Of a DNA stretch of 64,000 nucleotides, positions 1 to 8,422 are shown in pieces. The notes under the pieces were generated by a model, which worked only from the letters and a program-made list of their open reading frames with translations, did not search any database and was not told the DNA's origin. The stretch covers positions 1 to 64,000 of the forward strand of contig NZ_JBFANZ010000022.1 of the NCBI RefSeq assembly GCF_040659735.1, given 5' to 3'. The position numbers were made by a program, and so were the translations under genes. Within the stretch, counting starts at the first letter, position 1; each line of letters starts with the position of its first letter. The DNA comes from Micromonospora_I sp040659735 (GTDB lineage: Bacteria > Actinomycetota > Actinomycetes > Mycobacteriales > Micromonosporaceae).

Positions 1-2
1 GC

Positions 3-242
3 CTGGCCAACCTCGGCGGCGTCAACTCACTCAACCAGGCCCTGGTCGGCACCCTCGGGGTCGTCGTGCTCGCCCTCGCCATCGACCTGTGCCTGGCGCT
101 GCTCGGCACGCTGACCCGCCCGGGTCGGCGGGCCCGTACCGCGGCCCGGCGCCGGGTCGCGCCGCCCGCCGTACAGGTCGGCGCCACGGCCGCCACCACG
201 CCGGCCGCCATGGCCGCATCCATCAACGCGAGAGGTCAATGA
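3..242 (+). CDS. Osmoprotectant ABC transporter permease, 3' end only
   Basis: This is the C-terminal ~79 residues of an inner-membrane permease of the OpuCB/ProW type, cut by the window edge. One membrane segment rich in V, L and A is visible, followed by a basic, alanine-rich cytoplasmic tail. Its TGA overlaps the ATG of the ATPase gene, so the two are translationally coupled. The family identity is inferred mainly from the neighbours (ATPase, second permease, binding protein in one operon), because the conserved permease loop lies outside the window. Confidence 0.7.
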   Translation: MANLGGVNSLNQALVGTLGVVVLALAIDLCLALLGTLTRPGRRARTAARRRVAPPAVQVGATAATTPAAMAASINARGQ

Positions 243-1462
243 TGTCCGACGACGTGATGATCAGCCTCGAGAACGTCAGCAAGCGCTACCGGGGGCAGAA
301 GGCCCCCGCGGTGGAGGACGTGTCGATGACGATCCACCGCGGCGAGATCGTCGTCCTGGTCGGCCCGTCGGGCTGCGGCAAGACCACCACCATGAAGATG
401 ATCAACAGGTTGATCGAGCCCAGCAGTGGGCGGATCACCCTCGACGGCGCCGACGTGACCTCGCTCGACGCCACCGAACTGCGCCGCCGCATCGGCTATG
501 TCATCCAGCAGGGCGGACTGTTCCCGCACATGAGCGTCGCGACCAACGTCGGGATGGTGCCGAAGATGCTCGGCTGGGACCGCCGCCGCATCGACGCGCG
601 CGTCGACGAACTGCTCGACCTGGTCGGGCTGGAGCCGGGCCAGTTCCGTAACCGGCTCCCCGGCCAGCTCTCCGGGGGTCAGCAGCAGCGCGTCGGGGTC
701 GCCCGGGCACTGGCGGCCGACCCGCCGGTGATGCTCATGGACGAGCCGTTCGGCGCGACCGACCCGCTGACCCGCGAGCACCTGCAGAACGAGTTCCTGC
801 GGCTGCAGGAGAAGTTGCAGAAGACCATCGTCTTCGTCACCCACGACTTCGATGAGGCGATCAAGATGGGCACCCGGATCGCGGTGCTCGGCGAGCGGTC
901 GATGATCCGGCAGTTCGACACCCCGGAACGCCTCCTCGCCGCCCCCGCCGACCAGACCGTCGCGCAGTTCATCGGCGCCGGCGCCTCGCTCAAGCAGCTC
1001 AACCTGCGCCGCGTGGGTGCGATCGAGTACGACCAGGCGCAGCTGGTGCGACCCGACGAGTCGCCGGCCACCGTGCTGCGCCGGCTGGACGAGTCCGGCG
1101 ACTGGGCGGTGCTGACCGTCGACAGCGACCAGCGGCCGCTGCGTTGGGTCGCCCCGCGCGACCTGACCCCGCACCAGACCAACCTTGAGGGGCTCGGCAT
1201 CCCCGCCGCGACGGTCGACGCACGGGCCACCCTGCGCGACGCGCTCGACGCGATGCTCACCTGCAGCTGCGGCGCCGCCGTGGTGGTCGACGACGACGGC
1301 CGCTACCGCGGCGTGGTGGGCATCGACCGCCTCATGCGGGCGATCGGCGAGATGCGCGACACCGAACGCGACCACGACCGGGGCATCACCGAGCCGGCGT
1401 GGCACGGATCGTCCGGGAGCTGGAAGCTCGCGGTGCCGGCCCAGCCGGGGGGATCCCGGTGA
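239..1462 (+). CDS. Glycine betaine/choline-type ABC transporter ATP-binding protein with CBS region
   Basis: This 407-aa ATPase energises uptake of quaternary-amine osmoprotectants. The Walker A GPSGCGKT is at residues 42-49. The signature LSGGQQQR, the Walker B ending in DEP and the H-loop (VTHDFDEA) follow in order. After about residue 270 comes a CBS-like region with a repeated VVVDDDGRYRGVV-type strand, as in OpuCA/ProV, where CBS domains sense ionic strength. The start at ATG 239 overlaps the upstream stop; a longer upstream frame exists but would run through the permease gene. The stop overlaps the GTG of the next permease. Family function is known; the exact substrate is inferred. Confidence 0.93.
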   Translation: MMSDDVMISLENVSKRYRGQKAPAVEDVSMTIHRGEIVVLVGPSGCGKTTTMKMINRLIEPSSGRITLDGADVTSLDATELRRRIGYVIQQGGLFPHMSVATNVGMVPKMLGWDRRRIDARVDELLDLVGLEPGQFRNRLPGQLSGGQQQRVGVARALAADPPVMLMDEPFGATDPLTREHLQNEFLRLQEKLQKTIVFVTHDFDEAIKMGTRIAVLGERSMIRQFDTPERLLAAPADQTVAQFIGAGASLKQLNLRRVGAIEYDQAQLVRPDESPATVLRRLDESGDWAVLTVDSDQRPLRWVAPRDLTPHQTNLEGLGIPAATVDARATLRDALDAMLTCSCGAAVVVDDDGRYRGVVGIDRLMRAIGEMRDTERDHDRGITEPAWHGSSGSWKLAVPAQPGGSR

Positions 1463-2241
1463 GCGTGACGACGACCGCGGCCCCGACAGCCACGTTGACG
1501 CCGCCGTCGCGCTGGCGGTCCCTGCTGCGCAGCCATGCGGCGATGCCGGTGGTGCTGGCCGTGGTGCTGCTCGCGACGTACCTCTGGGTGCAGTCGCTGC
1601 AGCTCGACGACATCGAGCGGCGGTCGCTCAACGCCGACATCCTCGTCCGGATGCTCGCCGAGCATCTCAAGCTCACCGCGGTGACCACCGTGATCGTGGT
1701 GATCGTCGCCGTCGGGGCGGGCATCCTGCTCACCCGCCCCGCGCTGCGGTGGCTCGCCCCGGCCGCGACGGGCCTGGCCAACATCGGGCAGGCGACCCCG
1801 GCGATCGGCCTGCTGGTGCTGCTCAGCCTCTGGCTCGGCATCGGCTTCACCACCGCCCTGATCGGGCTGATCGCCTACGCGCTGCTGCCGGTGCTGCAGA
1901 ACACCATCGTCGGCCTCAACCAGGTCGACCGGAAACTGATCGAGGCCGGCCACGGCATCGGCATGTCACCGCTCGCCGTCCTGACCCGCGTCGAACTGCC
2001 GCTCGCCGTACCCGTCATCCTCGCCGGCGTACGCACCGCGCTCGTCCTCGCCGTGGGGGTGGCCACGCTCGCCACCTTCATCGACGCGGGCGGCCTCGGT
2101 GGACTGATCGTGACCGGCATCAAGCTCCAGCGCACCCCCGTACTGGTCACCGGCGCGGTCCTCACCGCCGCGCTCGCGCTGTTGCTCGACTGGCTCGGCG
2201 GCGTGATCACGGACCTGTTCCGCCCCCGCGGCCTGGGCTGA
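1459..2241 (+). CDS. Osmoprotectant ABC transporter permease (OpuCB/OpuCD type)
   Basis: This 260-aa membrane protein is the second permease of the importer. About six hydrophobic segments are visible. Between them lies the EAA-like loop (EAGHGIGMSPLAVLTRVELP, about residues 160-180) that docks on the ATPase. The GTG at 1459 overlaps the upstream TGA (GTGA), with a G-rich ribosome site just before it. The in-frame ATG at 1399 would put the start inside the ATPase gene and is less likely. It is encoded between the ATPase and the binding protein, so all belong to one operon. Confidence 0.9.
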   Translation: MSVTTTAAPTATLTPPSRWRSLLRSHAAMPVVLAVVLLATYLWVQSLQLDDIERRSLNADILVRMLAEHLKLTAVTTVIVVIVAVGAGILLTRPALRWLAPAATGLANIGQATPAIGLLVLLSLWLGIGFTTALIGLIAYALLPVLQNTIVGLNQVDRKLIEAGHGIGMSPLAVLTRVELPLAVPVILAGVRTALVLAVGVATLATFIDAGGLGGLIVTGIKLQRTPVLVTGAVLTAALALLLDWLGGVITDLFRPRGLG

Positions 2242-2300
2242 CCACGACCGCCCCGAACCCCTGTCCCCCACCCGACGCCCCTGCGCCATGGAGGTAGTTC

Positions 2301-3287
2301 ATGCTCACGAAAAGGCTCTCCGCCCGCCTGGCGGCCGGCACCGCGCTCGTCGCCGTCGCGCTGTCGACGGGATGCTCCGTGACGACCGAAAACTCCGGTA
2401 GCGACGTCTCCGTCGGGGCGGGGTCGATCAAGAAGGACCCGGCGCTCACCGGCCAGACCATCGCCGTCGGCTCGAAGGACTTCACCGAGTCGATCCTGCT
2501 CGGGCACCTCACCATGATCGCCCTCAAGGCGGCCGGTGCGACGGTGACCGACCGGACCAACATCAAGGGCGCGGTGAACAGCCGCAACGCGCTGCTCTCC
2601 GGGGACGTCGACGTGTCGTGGGAGTACACCGGCACCGGTTGGATCACGTACCTCAACCACACCGACCCCATCCCGGACTCGGCGAAGCAGTACGAGGCGG
2701 TGGCCAAGGAGGACAAGGAGAAGCACAAGGTCGTCTGGGCCCGCATGGCGCCGGCCAACAACAGCTACGCGATCGCGGTGCGCGAGGACAAGGCCAAGGA
2801 GTGGAACCTCAAGACCGTCTCCGACCTGGCCACCTTCGTCAAGACCAACCCCGCCCAGGCCACGCTCTGCCTGGAGAGCGAGTTCGCCGGCCGCAACGAC
2901 GGATGGCCCGGCCTGACCAAGGCGTACGGCATGTCCGTGCCGGCGGCGAACATCAAGACCGTCGACACCGGGGTCGTCTACACCGAGACCCAGAAGGGCA
3001 CCTCCTGCAACTTCGGTGAGGTGTTCACCACCGACGGCCGGATCAGCAACCTCAAACTGGTCACCCTCGAGGACGACAAGAAGTTCTTCCCGATCTACAA
3101 CCCCGCCCTGACGGTCAACGGCGCCACCGCCGCCAAGTACCCGTCGCTGGCGACCCTGCTCGACCCGATCACCGCCAAGCTCGACGACGCCACCCTGCGC
3201 CAGCTCAACGAGCAGGTCGACGTCAAGGGCCAGCCGGCGGCGCAGGTCGCGGCCGACTGGATGAAGAAGCAGGGCTTCATCGCCTGA
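2301..3287 (+). CDS. Glycine betaine/choline-type substrate-binding lipoprotein
   Basis: This 328-aa lipoprotein (lipobox LSTGC, acylated Cys25) is the extracytoplasmic ligand-binding subunit. The mature part begins the OpuAC fold with a typical segment (IAVGSKDFTESILLGHL), followed by a two-lobe periplasmic-binding pattern with aromatic residues likely lining the cationic ligand pocket (WEYTGTGW, about residues 110-117). A good ribosome site (GGAGG at about 2290) precedes the ATG. It is the last gene of the importer operon and is followed by a strong hairpin terminator. The ligand (betaine, choline, carnitine or proline betaine) cannot be fixed from sequence alone. Confidence 0.93.
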   Translation: MLTKRLSARLAAGTALVAVALSTGCSVTTENSGSDVSVGAGSIKKDPALTGQTIAVGSKDFTESILLGHLTMIALKAAGATVTDRTNIKGAVNSRNALLSGDVDVSWEYTGTGWITYLNHTDPIPDSAKQYEAVAKEDKEKHKVVWARMAPANNSYAIAVREDKAKEWNLKTVSDLATFVKTNPAQATLCLESEFAGRNDGWPGLTKAYGMSVPAANIKTVDTGVVYTETQKGTSCNFGEVFTTDGRISNLKLVTLEDDKKFFPIYNPALTVNGATAAKYPSLATLLDPITAKLDDATLRQLNEQVDVKGQPAAQVAADWMKKQGFIA

Positions 3288-3300
3288 CCGGTAGCGCGTG

Positions 3301-3336
3301 CCGTCCCCCTGACCACCGGACCGGTCAGGGGGACGG
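3301..3336 (+). terminator. Hairpin terminator after the osmoprotectant operon
   Basis: A perfect 14-bp inverted repeat (arms 3301-3314 and 3323-3336, 8-nt loop) begins 13 bases after the binding-protein stop. No long T run follows, as is common in high-GC actinobacteria. It lies between convergent genes and can serve both. Confidence 0.8.
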
Positions 3337-3383
3337 TTGCGTCTGGGCAGCGCGCGCATGCGGGACGGGTACGAGCGCCGCGT

Positions 3384-4094
3384 TCACCGCAGCCGGGAGA
3401 GGAATCTCCTGACCTGTTCGCGGGGCCGGTCGCTGATCTGCGGACCGTGCGTGAAGGCGGCCACGTCGTACTCCAACTCCCCCAGCACGTGCGCCGTCTC
3501 CTGCGTCATCCGGAAATCCGAGCAGAAGAACCAGACCGGCCACCGGATGCCCGCGACGTTGAAGAGCGCGTCCCCGGTGATCAGCACCCTGGTCGGCTCG
3601 TGCAGCAGCGAGACATGTCCGGGTGAGTGGCCCGGCGTGTGCACGACCCGCAGCCCGCCGCCCACGTCGAGGAGGTCGCCGTCGGCGAGCGGCTCGGCGA
3701 CCTGGACCGCCGGGAACTTCCCGCGGGGCAGCCGGCTGAAGAGCCGCCCGGCAAACAGCGACTGATCCGGCTCCGGCGCCTGACCCGTCTCCGCGTACGA
3801 CATGTCGGCCCCATGCACGACCAGCGGTGCCCCGGTGCGGCGGACCATCTCGGCCGCTCCCCCGGCGTGGTCCGGATGGGCGTGGGTGAGCAGAATCCGG
3901 GTGACGTCGGCGGGGGTCTTGCCGATCGCGGCGAGCCCCGCGACGATCCGCGCCGGTGCCTTCTTGAGACCGCAGTCCACCAGCGTGACGCTGCCGTCGT
4001 CGTCCACGAAGGCGTACGAGTTGACGGCGGCCCGACCCACGGTCGGGATCCGCCAGACGTTGGGGGCGAGCTGTACCGCGGGCGACCGAGCCAT
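3384..4094 (-). CDS. MBL-fold metallo-hydrolase
   Basis: This 236-aa protein belongs to the metallo-beta-lactamase superfamily. The metal-binding HxHxDH motif is present (THAHPDHAGG, about residues 80-89). A second His motif (HTPGHSPGH, about 155) and a downstream Asp (LITGDALF) complete a typical di-zinc site. The ATG at 4094 begins the conserved N-terminal strand; the longer frame to 4187 runs into an intergenic repeat and is unlikely. Many relatives are glyoxalase II-like or lactonase enzymes, but the substrate cannot be told from sequence. It is downstream of the MFS gene on the same strand, separated by a palindromic repeat. Confidence 0.88.
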   Translation of the reverse strand: MARSPAVQLAPNVWRIPTVGRAAVNSYAFVDDDGSVTLVDCGLKKAPARIVAGLAAIGKTPADVTRILLTHAHPDHAGGAAEMVRRTGAPLVVHGADMSYAETGQAPEPDQSLFAGRLFSRLPRGKFPAVQVAEPLADGDLLDVGGGLRVVHTPGHSPGHVSLLHEPTRVLITGDALFNVAGIRWPVWFFCSDFRMTQETAHVLGELEYDVAAFTHGPQISDRPREQVRRFLSRLR

Positions 4095-4126
4095 GGACGC
4101 GACTCTACGCAGCACAATCCAACCGC

Positions 4127-4203
4127 CACCGATCGTGCGGTTGTGGTGGGCAGAACGGCGCAGTACGCCCCTTATGCGAGGCACCACAACGGCAAGATCG
4201 ACG
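4127..4203. repeat. 77-bp palindromic intergenic repeat, family 2, copy A
   Basis: The left arm starts at 4127 and contains GATCGTGCGGTTGTGG. The right arm (4184-4203) is its near reverse complement. The same arms occur at 10273-10350. It sits between the stop of the MFS gene and the start of the MBL hydrolase gene. The centre (about 37 bp) differs between copies. It may act as a transcript hairpin or be a non-autonomous mobile repeat. Confidence 0.75.
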
Positions 4204-4206
4204 CGC

Positions 4207-5613
4207 TCAGGACACCGCGACCCGGTCCCCGGCCGACGGTCGCGGCGCGGCGGACGCGCCGCGGCGGAGCAGCACGGCGGTCAGCAGGACGGCGACGAGC
4301 GCCAGCACGGCCAGCGACCAGAGCACGGTACGCAGCCCGCCGGTGAAGCCCGGATCGGCCAGCCTGCCGCCGGTGGTGGTGGCGAGCACCGAGCCGACCA
4401 CCGCGATGGCCACGGTCTCGCTGGCGAGCCGGGCGGTGTTGATCATCGCGGCGGCGGTGGCGGCCCGCCCGGGCTCGACGCTGTTGATCGCCTGGGCGTC
4501 GAGCATCCCGATCGACAGCCCGATGCCCACCCCGATCGTGAGCAGCGGTCCGGCCAACCCGGGCACCTCGACGCCCGGTCCGAGCACCGTCAGCCAGGCC
4601 GCGCCGATGGCGACCACCAGGACGGAGAAGACCACGACGGCCGGCGCCGGGATCCACCGGGTGATCAGCCCGCCCAGCAGCGGGAGCACCAGGGTGGGCG
4701 CGGTGAGCAGGATCAGCGCGGCACCCGCCTGGCCGGGGCTCCAGCCGACCACCGCGGTGAAGTACGACGGCAGGTAGACCAGCAGCGGCACCATCACCGT
4801 GACGATGGTCGCCGCCGCGACGCAGGTCCCGAGGAAGCGCGGACTGGCGAGCAGGCCGAGGTCGAACATCGGCTCGGCCCGCCGTCGTTCGACGCGCACG
4901 AAGACGGCGAACAGCACGGCCGATCCGACGAACGCCGCAACGATCAGCGGGTTGCCCCAGCCCTGCGCGGGCCCCTCCACGAACCCGAAGATGACCAGCA
5001 GCAGCGCAGAGGTGAACGTCCCGCTGCCGGCCCAGTCGATCCGGCGCGTCGTCGCCTCCCGCGACTCGGGCAGCAGCGGCACCAGCGCGAGCACGACGAC
5101 CCCGACGATCGCCGGCCCGCCGAACACCGCGCGCCAACCGAACGCCTCGATCAGCAGCCCGGCGATGGACGGCCCGAACGCCAGGCCGGCCCCGATCACG
5201 GTGCCGAACAGCCCGAACACCCGGGCCCGCGCCCGCCCCTGGAAGGCGGCTGCCAGGATGCCGGAGGCGCTGGTGGCGGCGGCCGCCGCACCCACACCCG
5301 CGAGTGCGCGTACGACGTCGAGCAGCACGATGTCGCCGGCAACCGCGCTCAACGCCCCGGCCACGGTGAAGATCGCGACGCCGGTCGCGAAGACCCGCCG
5401 TCGGCCCAGCAGGTCGGCCAGCGCGCCCGTGGCGAGCATGAAGCTGGCGAAGGTGGCGTTGTAGGCGTTCACCACCCACTGCACGGAGGCGAGGTCGGCG
5501 TGCAGGTCGGTGCCGATGTCCGGCAGCGCGACCGAGGCGCCGGTCAGCGAGACCGGCAGCGACACGGTGGACAGCAGTACGGCGACCAGGATGACGGCCG
5601 GATGATGGCGCAA
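4207..5613 (-). CDS. MFS transporter, DHA2 (EmrB/QacA-like) drug exporter
   Basis: This 468-aa integral membrane protein has about 14 hydrophobic segments, the number typical of the DHA2 proton-driven multidrug exporters. The N-terminal half contains the antiporter signature region (ALPDIGTDL, then LADLLGRRRVF as motif A between TM2 and TM3). The TTG at 5613 is chosen because GGGGAG lies about 5 bases upstream and the protein starts directly with TM1. A transposase remnant lies just upstream on the other strand. The exported substrate is unknown. Confidence 0.88.
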   Translation of the reverse strand: MRHHPAVILVAVLLSTVSLPVSLTGASVALPDIGTDLHADLASVQWVVNAYNATFASFMLATGALADLLGRRRVFATGVAIFTVAGALSAVAGDIVLLDVVRALAGVGAAAAATSASGILAAAFQGRARARVFGLFGTVIGAGLAFGPSIAGLLIEAFGWRAVFGGPAIVGVVVLALVPLLPESREATTRRIDWAGSGTFTSALLLVIFGFVEGPAQGWGNPLIVAAFVGSAVLFAVFVRVERRRAEPMFDLGLLASPRFLGTCVAAATIVTVMVPLLVYLPSYFTAVVGWSPGQAGAALILLTAPTLVLPLLGGLITRWIPAPAVVVFSVLVVAIGAAWLTVLGPGVEVPGLAGPLLTIGVGIGLSIGMLDAQAINSVEPGRAATAAAMINTARLASETVAIAVVGSVLATTTGGRLADPGFTGGLRTVLWSLAVLALVAVLLTAVLLRRGASAAPRPSAGDRVAVS

Positions 5614-5656
5614 CGATTCTCCCCGCTAACGGATCACCAAAACCTAGCGCGAGGCA

Positions 5657-5926
5657 GTGATGACGCCCGGAGCCGCCCGGCAACTACGCAGAATTACCCG
5701 CGGCACCCACGACAGAGATGGCGGAGTGGAATACTCCCCGGAATTCAGCCAGCGATCACTCGCCGCCTACCGCTACCGCGACGAGGCCACCCGCGGGCGC
5801 GCCGCGACCGCACCGGACCTGCACGACGCTCTGCGGCGGGTCGCCGACGAGGGCTGGTCCCACCTGATCCTCGACGGGAAAGTCTTCACCAGCGTCGCTG
5901 ATCACGCGGATCGTGGGGAGGGTTAG
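5657..5926 (+). pseudogene. Remnant of a transposase gene (IS5-like / DDE Tnp4 type)
   Basis: The 89-codon frame carries the segment AYRYRDEATRGRAATAPDLH followed by WSHLILDGKVF. This resembles the region just before the first catalytic Asp of many actinobacterial IS5-type transposases: a 'tAYRY..e....la..ap.LheAL' helix followed by LDGK. Both the N-terminal HTH part and everything after the LDGK strand are missing, and the frame ends with unrelated residues. It is therefore a decayed fragment between the MFS start and a hypothetical gene. No terminal inverted repeats were recognised. Confidence 0.6.
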
Positions 5927-5930
5927 GGAG

Positions 5931-6377
5931 TTAGGTCTTGACCAGCTGCAACTCAGGGTCGATCCGGCGGAGTTTGCTGAGCACCTGGTTCATGGAGCCA
6001 CGGAAGAATCGCGCGTCGGGAGTGAACACGACGTAGACCTTCCAGACCTCGGTCATCACCATCGCGCATTTCGTACGGCCGGTGTCGGCGTCGTGGCCGA
6101 CGACCCGGAACGTGAGCTTCGAGCCGAGCGCCATGGTCTGTTCGTCGGTCGCCTTTCCCGACAGCACGGTCATGGCCGAGGCCACCCCGGCTCGCCCCTG
6201 GTAGACGCCCACGGCCTGCGGCAGCCCGCCGAGCGGGGAGCCGTGGGAGACGGTCCAGTTTCCGCCCAGCCGCAGGATGGTGCGGCAGGTGAGGCCGGCG
6301 GCGAACGCCTCCATGCAGGCGTCCGGGGACGCGTGGACGTCGAAATTCCAGGTCCGGGTGTGGTCGCGCAGTCCCAT
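5931..6377 (-). CDS. Hypothetical protein (148 aa)
   Basis: No family was recognised with confidence. The protein begins MGLRDHTRTWNFDVHASPD and has alternating strand-like segments (WTVSHGSPLGG, KLTFRVVGHD, KCAMVMTEVWKVYVVFT). This alpha/beta pattern would suit an SRPBCC-type or NTF2-type ligand-binding fold; that is inference only. The start at ATG 6377 is favoured by the GGGGGGAAAC just upstream; the 201-codon frame to 6536 would need a low-complexity extension. No signal peptide or membrane segment. The stop is just beside the transposase remnant. Confidence 0.7.
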   Translation of the reverse strand: MGLRDHTRTWNFDVHASPDACMEAFAAGLTCRTILRLGGNWTVSHGSPLGGLPQAVGVYQGRAGVASAMTVLSGKATDEQTMALGSKLTFRVVGHDADTGRTKCAMVMTEVWKVYVVFTPDARFFRGSMNQVLSKLRRIDPELQLVKT

Positions 6378-6866
6378 GTTTCCCCCCTGCGAAGTCCCTC
6401 CAGCGGGCTGCGTCTCCGGCTTGCCGGTTCCGGAAACGCGACCCGCCGGCCCTGTCTCGAACGATAGGGACGCCAATATCGAAAGGGACTGAGGAGTTCG
6501 GTTGAGACCTAAACCGTACTGGCGTGAACGCATCATCTGATCCGCTGGCGGAACCCGACGCGTCGTCGTCGATCAATGGCATGATCGGCAGCGGGGGCGG
6601 GTCCGAACCGGTGGCCGACCGGCGCGCCGGCGGCGCACCCACCCCGGCCGCCTTGATCACCAGTCAGCGTTGGCTAGATCACGATCCGTAGCCAACGGGG
6701 GGCGTACCGCGTTGATGCAGTGAGCGGGTGTGGTCCGGCGTCGACTGCGACGGCGACCGGTCGCCCAGCGGCTCACCGCTCCTCGACGACTCAGCACCGT
6801 CGGGGGTCACGCGGTTGGGGCGGGGCGGGCATCTGACACGGTGTGCCCGCCCCGCCCACCGCCGTT
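6378..6866. other. 489-bp stretch without a firm gene
   Basis: This holds the upstream region of the 148-aa gene and the terminator of the 501-aa gene (6818-6857). A 55-codon plus-strand frame (GTG 6524 to TAG 6691) encodes a Ser/Gly/Ala-rich peptide with no recognisable feature; it lacks a clear ribosome site. I do not call it a gene. Confidence 0.5.
6818..6857 (-). terminator. Hairpin terminator downstream of the nuclease-partner gene
   Basis: A 14-bp perfect stem of G/C runs (arms 6818-6831 and 6844-6857, 12-nt loop) lies 10 bases after the stop of the minus-strand 501-aa gene. Confidence 0.75.
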
Positions 6867-8372
6867 CTACGACCAGTCTTCGGCCGCATCCTGCTCGCTC
6901 GGCGTGTACTCCGGCGGCGGTCCACCGTGCGTCCACGGCGTCTCCTCGCGGGTCGGCAACGCCGCGCCCGGCCGGTAGGTGTCGTTCAGCGTCGTGTACG
7001 TGACCCGCTCCCCCACCTCCGGCACGCTGCCGGGCGGCGCGGTCAGCGACCGCCCCATCCCGCCGGAGAGTTCGAGCACCACCTCGGTCCTGGACCCGTC
7101 GGTCGGCGTGACGAACACGACGGTCGCCTTCTGCGCCGACCGGGCCGGCGAGTAGACCGCCGCGCCGGGCGCCAGCGCCACCGGATCCTCGGCGAGCACC
7201 ATGATCCGCGGGCGCAGCACGGGACGCTTGCCGGTGTCGTCGACCCGGTCGGGCTTGGCCATCGTCACCACCCCGGCGAACGCCTCCCCGGTCAGCCGGT
7301 GGTCGGCCATCACCAGCGGGTCGTCGTAGGCGCGCTGTGCCGCGTATGACGCCTGCGCCCGTTCCAGCCGGTCGAGGCGCTGCGCCGCGGCGACCGCCCC
7401 GTCCCGGCGCGGCTGCGGATAGCTCTCCCCCGACTGCACATACTCCGCGTAGCCGGTGAACGCGTCGCGGTCCGCCACCCACCGCCCCTCGACCCGGGCG
7501 CCGGGTGTCAGCTCCCGCAGCTTCGCGACGCCGCGCCACATCAGCCGCCAGGTCGGCTCCAGCTGGTCGCGGAGCAGCCGCTCCAATTCCGCGTACGCCA
7601 GCAGCCGCGCGCCCTCGTCGTCCAGTGCGGCCTGGTAGGCGGCGATCGCCGGGGCGAGCCGTTCGTTGTCGAAGCCCGGATCGGTGACCGGCCCGGCGGG
7701 CGGCCACGTCGCCGGGTCCTCGGCCCGGGCGGCGGCCTGCGGACCGGTGAGGCCGGGCGGCGGGTCGAGCCAGCCGAGCAGCGCGGCGAGGTTCTGGTCC
7801 TCCATGGCGCTCTGCCCGGTGGCCCAGTGCAGGGTGAGCGCCTCGGTCATGGCCAGCAGCGCCGACGAGCCGGGATGCTCGGCGCGCTCGGCGAAGAAGG
7901 TCAGCCAGCGGCCGAGCAGCGGCACCGACGGGTGGACCGGGTAGTCGCCGTCGGTGCGGCGGAAGCGGGTGGAGCGGCCGAAGAGGCGGACGAAGCTGAT
8001 CCCGGCCGGGTTGGGCACCAGGATCTGCGGGGCGTCGAGGTAGCGCTGGCGCGGGTCCTTGCCCCGGCCGCCGTCCACCGTCTCCGACACCCCGCAGTGA
8101 CCGTCCACATAGGCCACGAGGATCGACGCCAGCTCGGCGGCGAAGGCGAAGCGCTGGTCGCGGTTGCGCGGCTGCGCCACGATCAGCAACTTCGGATGGT
8201 CCGGGTCGGTGCCGACCAGCGCGGCGAGCGGGGCGTTCGCCTCGCCGGCCATGGTGAGCGGCACGAAGACCAGCGGCCGCTGCGACAGGTGCAGGTGTCG
8301 CACGGTGGCGATCGGCTGGGCCACGCCGGCGGCGAGCGCCTGGGCGCGGGCGAGCGCGGTGAGGGTGCTCAT
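6867..8372 (-). CDS. Conserved-looking hypothetical protein, partner of the RecB-like nuclease (501 aa)
   Basis: I do not recognise this family. It is a soluble 501-aa protein without signal peptide or membrane segments. The N-terminal third is alpha/beta-like (LLIVAQPRNRDQRFAFAAEL, ILVPNPAGISFVRLFGRSTRF). The middle is helical with many Arg and Glu residues (about 250-350). The C-terminal ~150 residues look beta-rich (VFVTPTDGSRTEVVLELSGG), then a short acidic tail. No Walker, nuclease or protease motif was seen. It is translationally linked to the upstream nuclease through a 17-codon ORF (8369-8422), so the two products probably work together. ATG 8372 has GGAGGCG upstream. Confidence 0.8.
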   Translation of the reverse strand: MSTLTALARAQALAAGVAQPIATVRHLHLSQRPLVFVPLTMAGEANAPLAALVGTDPDHPKLLIVAQPRNRDQRFAFAAELASILVAYVDGHCGVSETVDGGRGKDPRQRYLDAPQILVPNPAGISFVRLFGRSTRFRRTDGDYPVHPSVPLLGRWLTFFAERAEHPGSSALLAMTEALTLHWATGQSAMEDQNLAALLGWLDPPPGLTGPQAAARAEDPATWPPAGPVTDPGFDNERLAPAIAAYQAALDDEGARLLAYAELERLLRDQLEPTWRLMWRGVAKLRELTPGARVEGRWVADRDAFTGYAEYVQSGESYPQPRRDGAVAAAQRLDRLERAQASYAAQRAYDDPLVMADHRLTGEAFAGVVTMAKPDRVDDTGKRPVLRPRIMVLAEDPVALAPGAAVYSPARSAQKATVVFVTPTDGSRTEVVLELSGGMGRSLTAPPGSVPEVGERVTYTTLNDTYRPGAALPTREETPWTHGGPPPEYTPSEQDAAEDWS

Positions 8373-8422
8373 GCGCGCCTCCGAACGGCGGCGAGCGGCA
8401 GCGCGTACCCGGATCGGGTCAT
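8369..8422 (-). CDS. 17-codon linker ORF coupling nuclease and partner genes
   Basis: The ATG (8420-8422) overlaps the nuclease stop, and the TGA (8369-8371) overlaps the ATG of the 501-aa gene, so ribosomes can pass through all three frames. The peptide would read MTRSGYALPLAAVRRRA. It carries the Shine-Dalgarno sequence of the downstream gene near its 3' end. It may be only a coupling device rather than a functional peptide. Confidence 0.4.
   Translation of the reverse strand: MTRSGYALPLAAVRRRA

Noticed and set aside
3802..5901. 699-codon plus-strand frame opposite the MFS and MBL genes
   Set aside because: Composition is Arg/Gly/His/Gln-rich, typical of antisense GC frames; it crosses two genes.
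6524..6691. 55-codon plus-strand frame
   Set aside because: Low complexity, no clear ribosome site, no family; recorded only as part of the gap.
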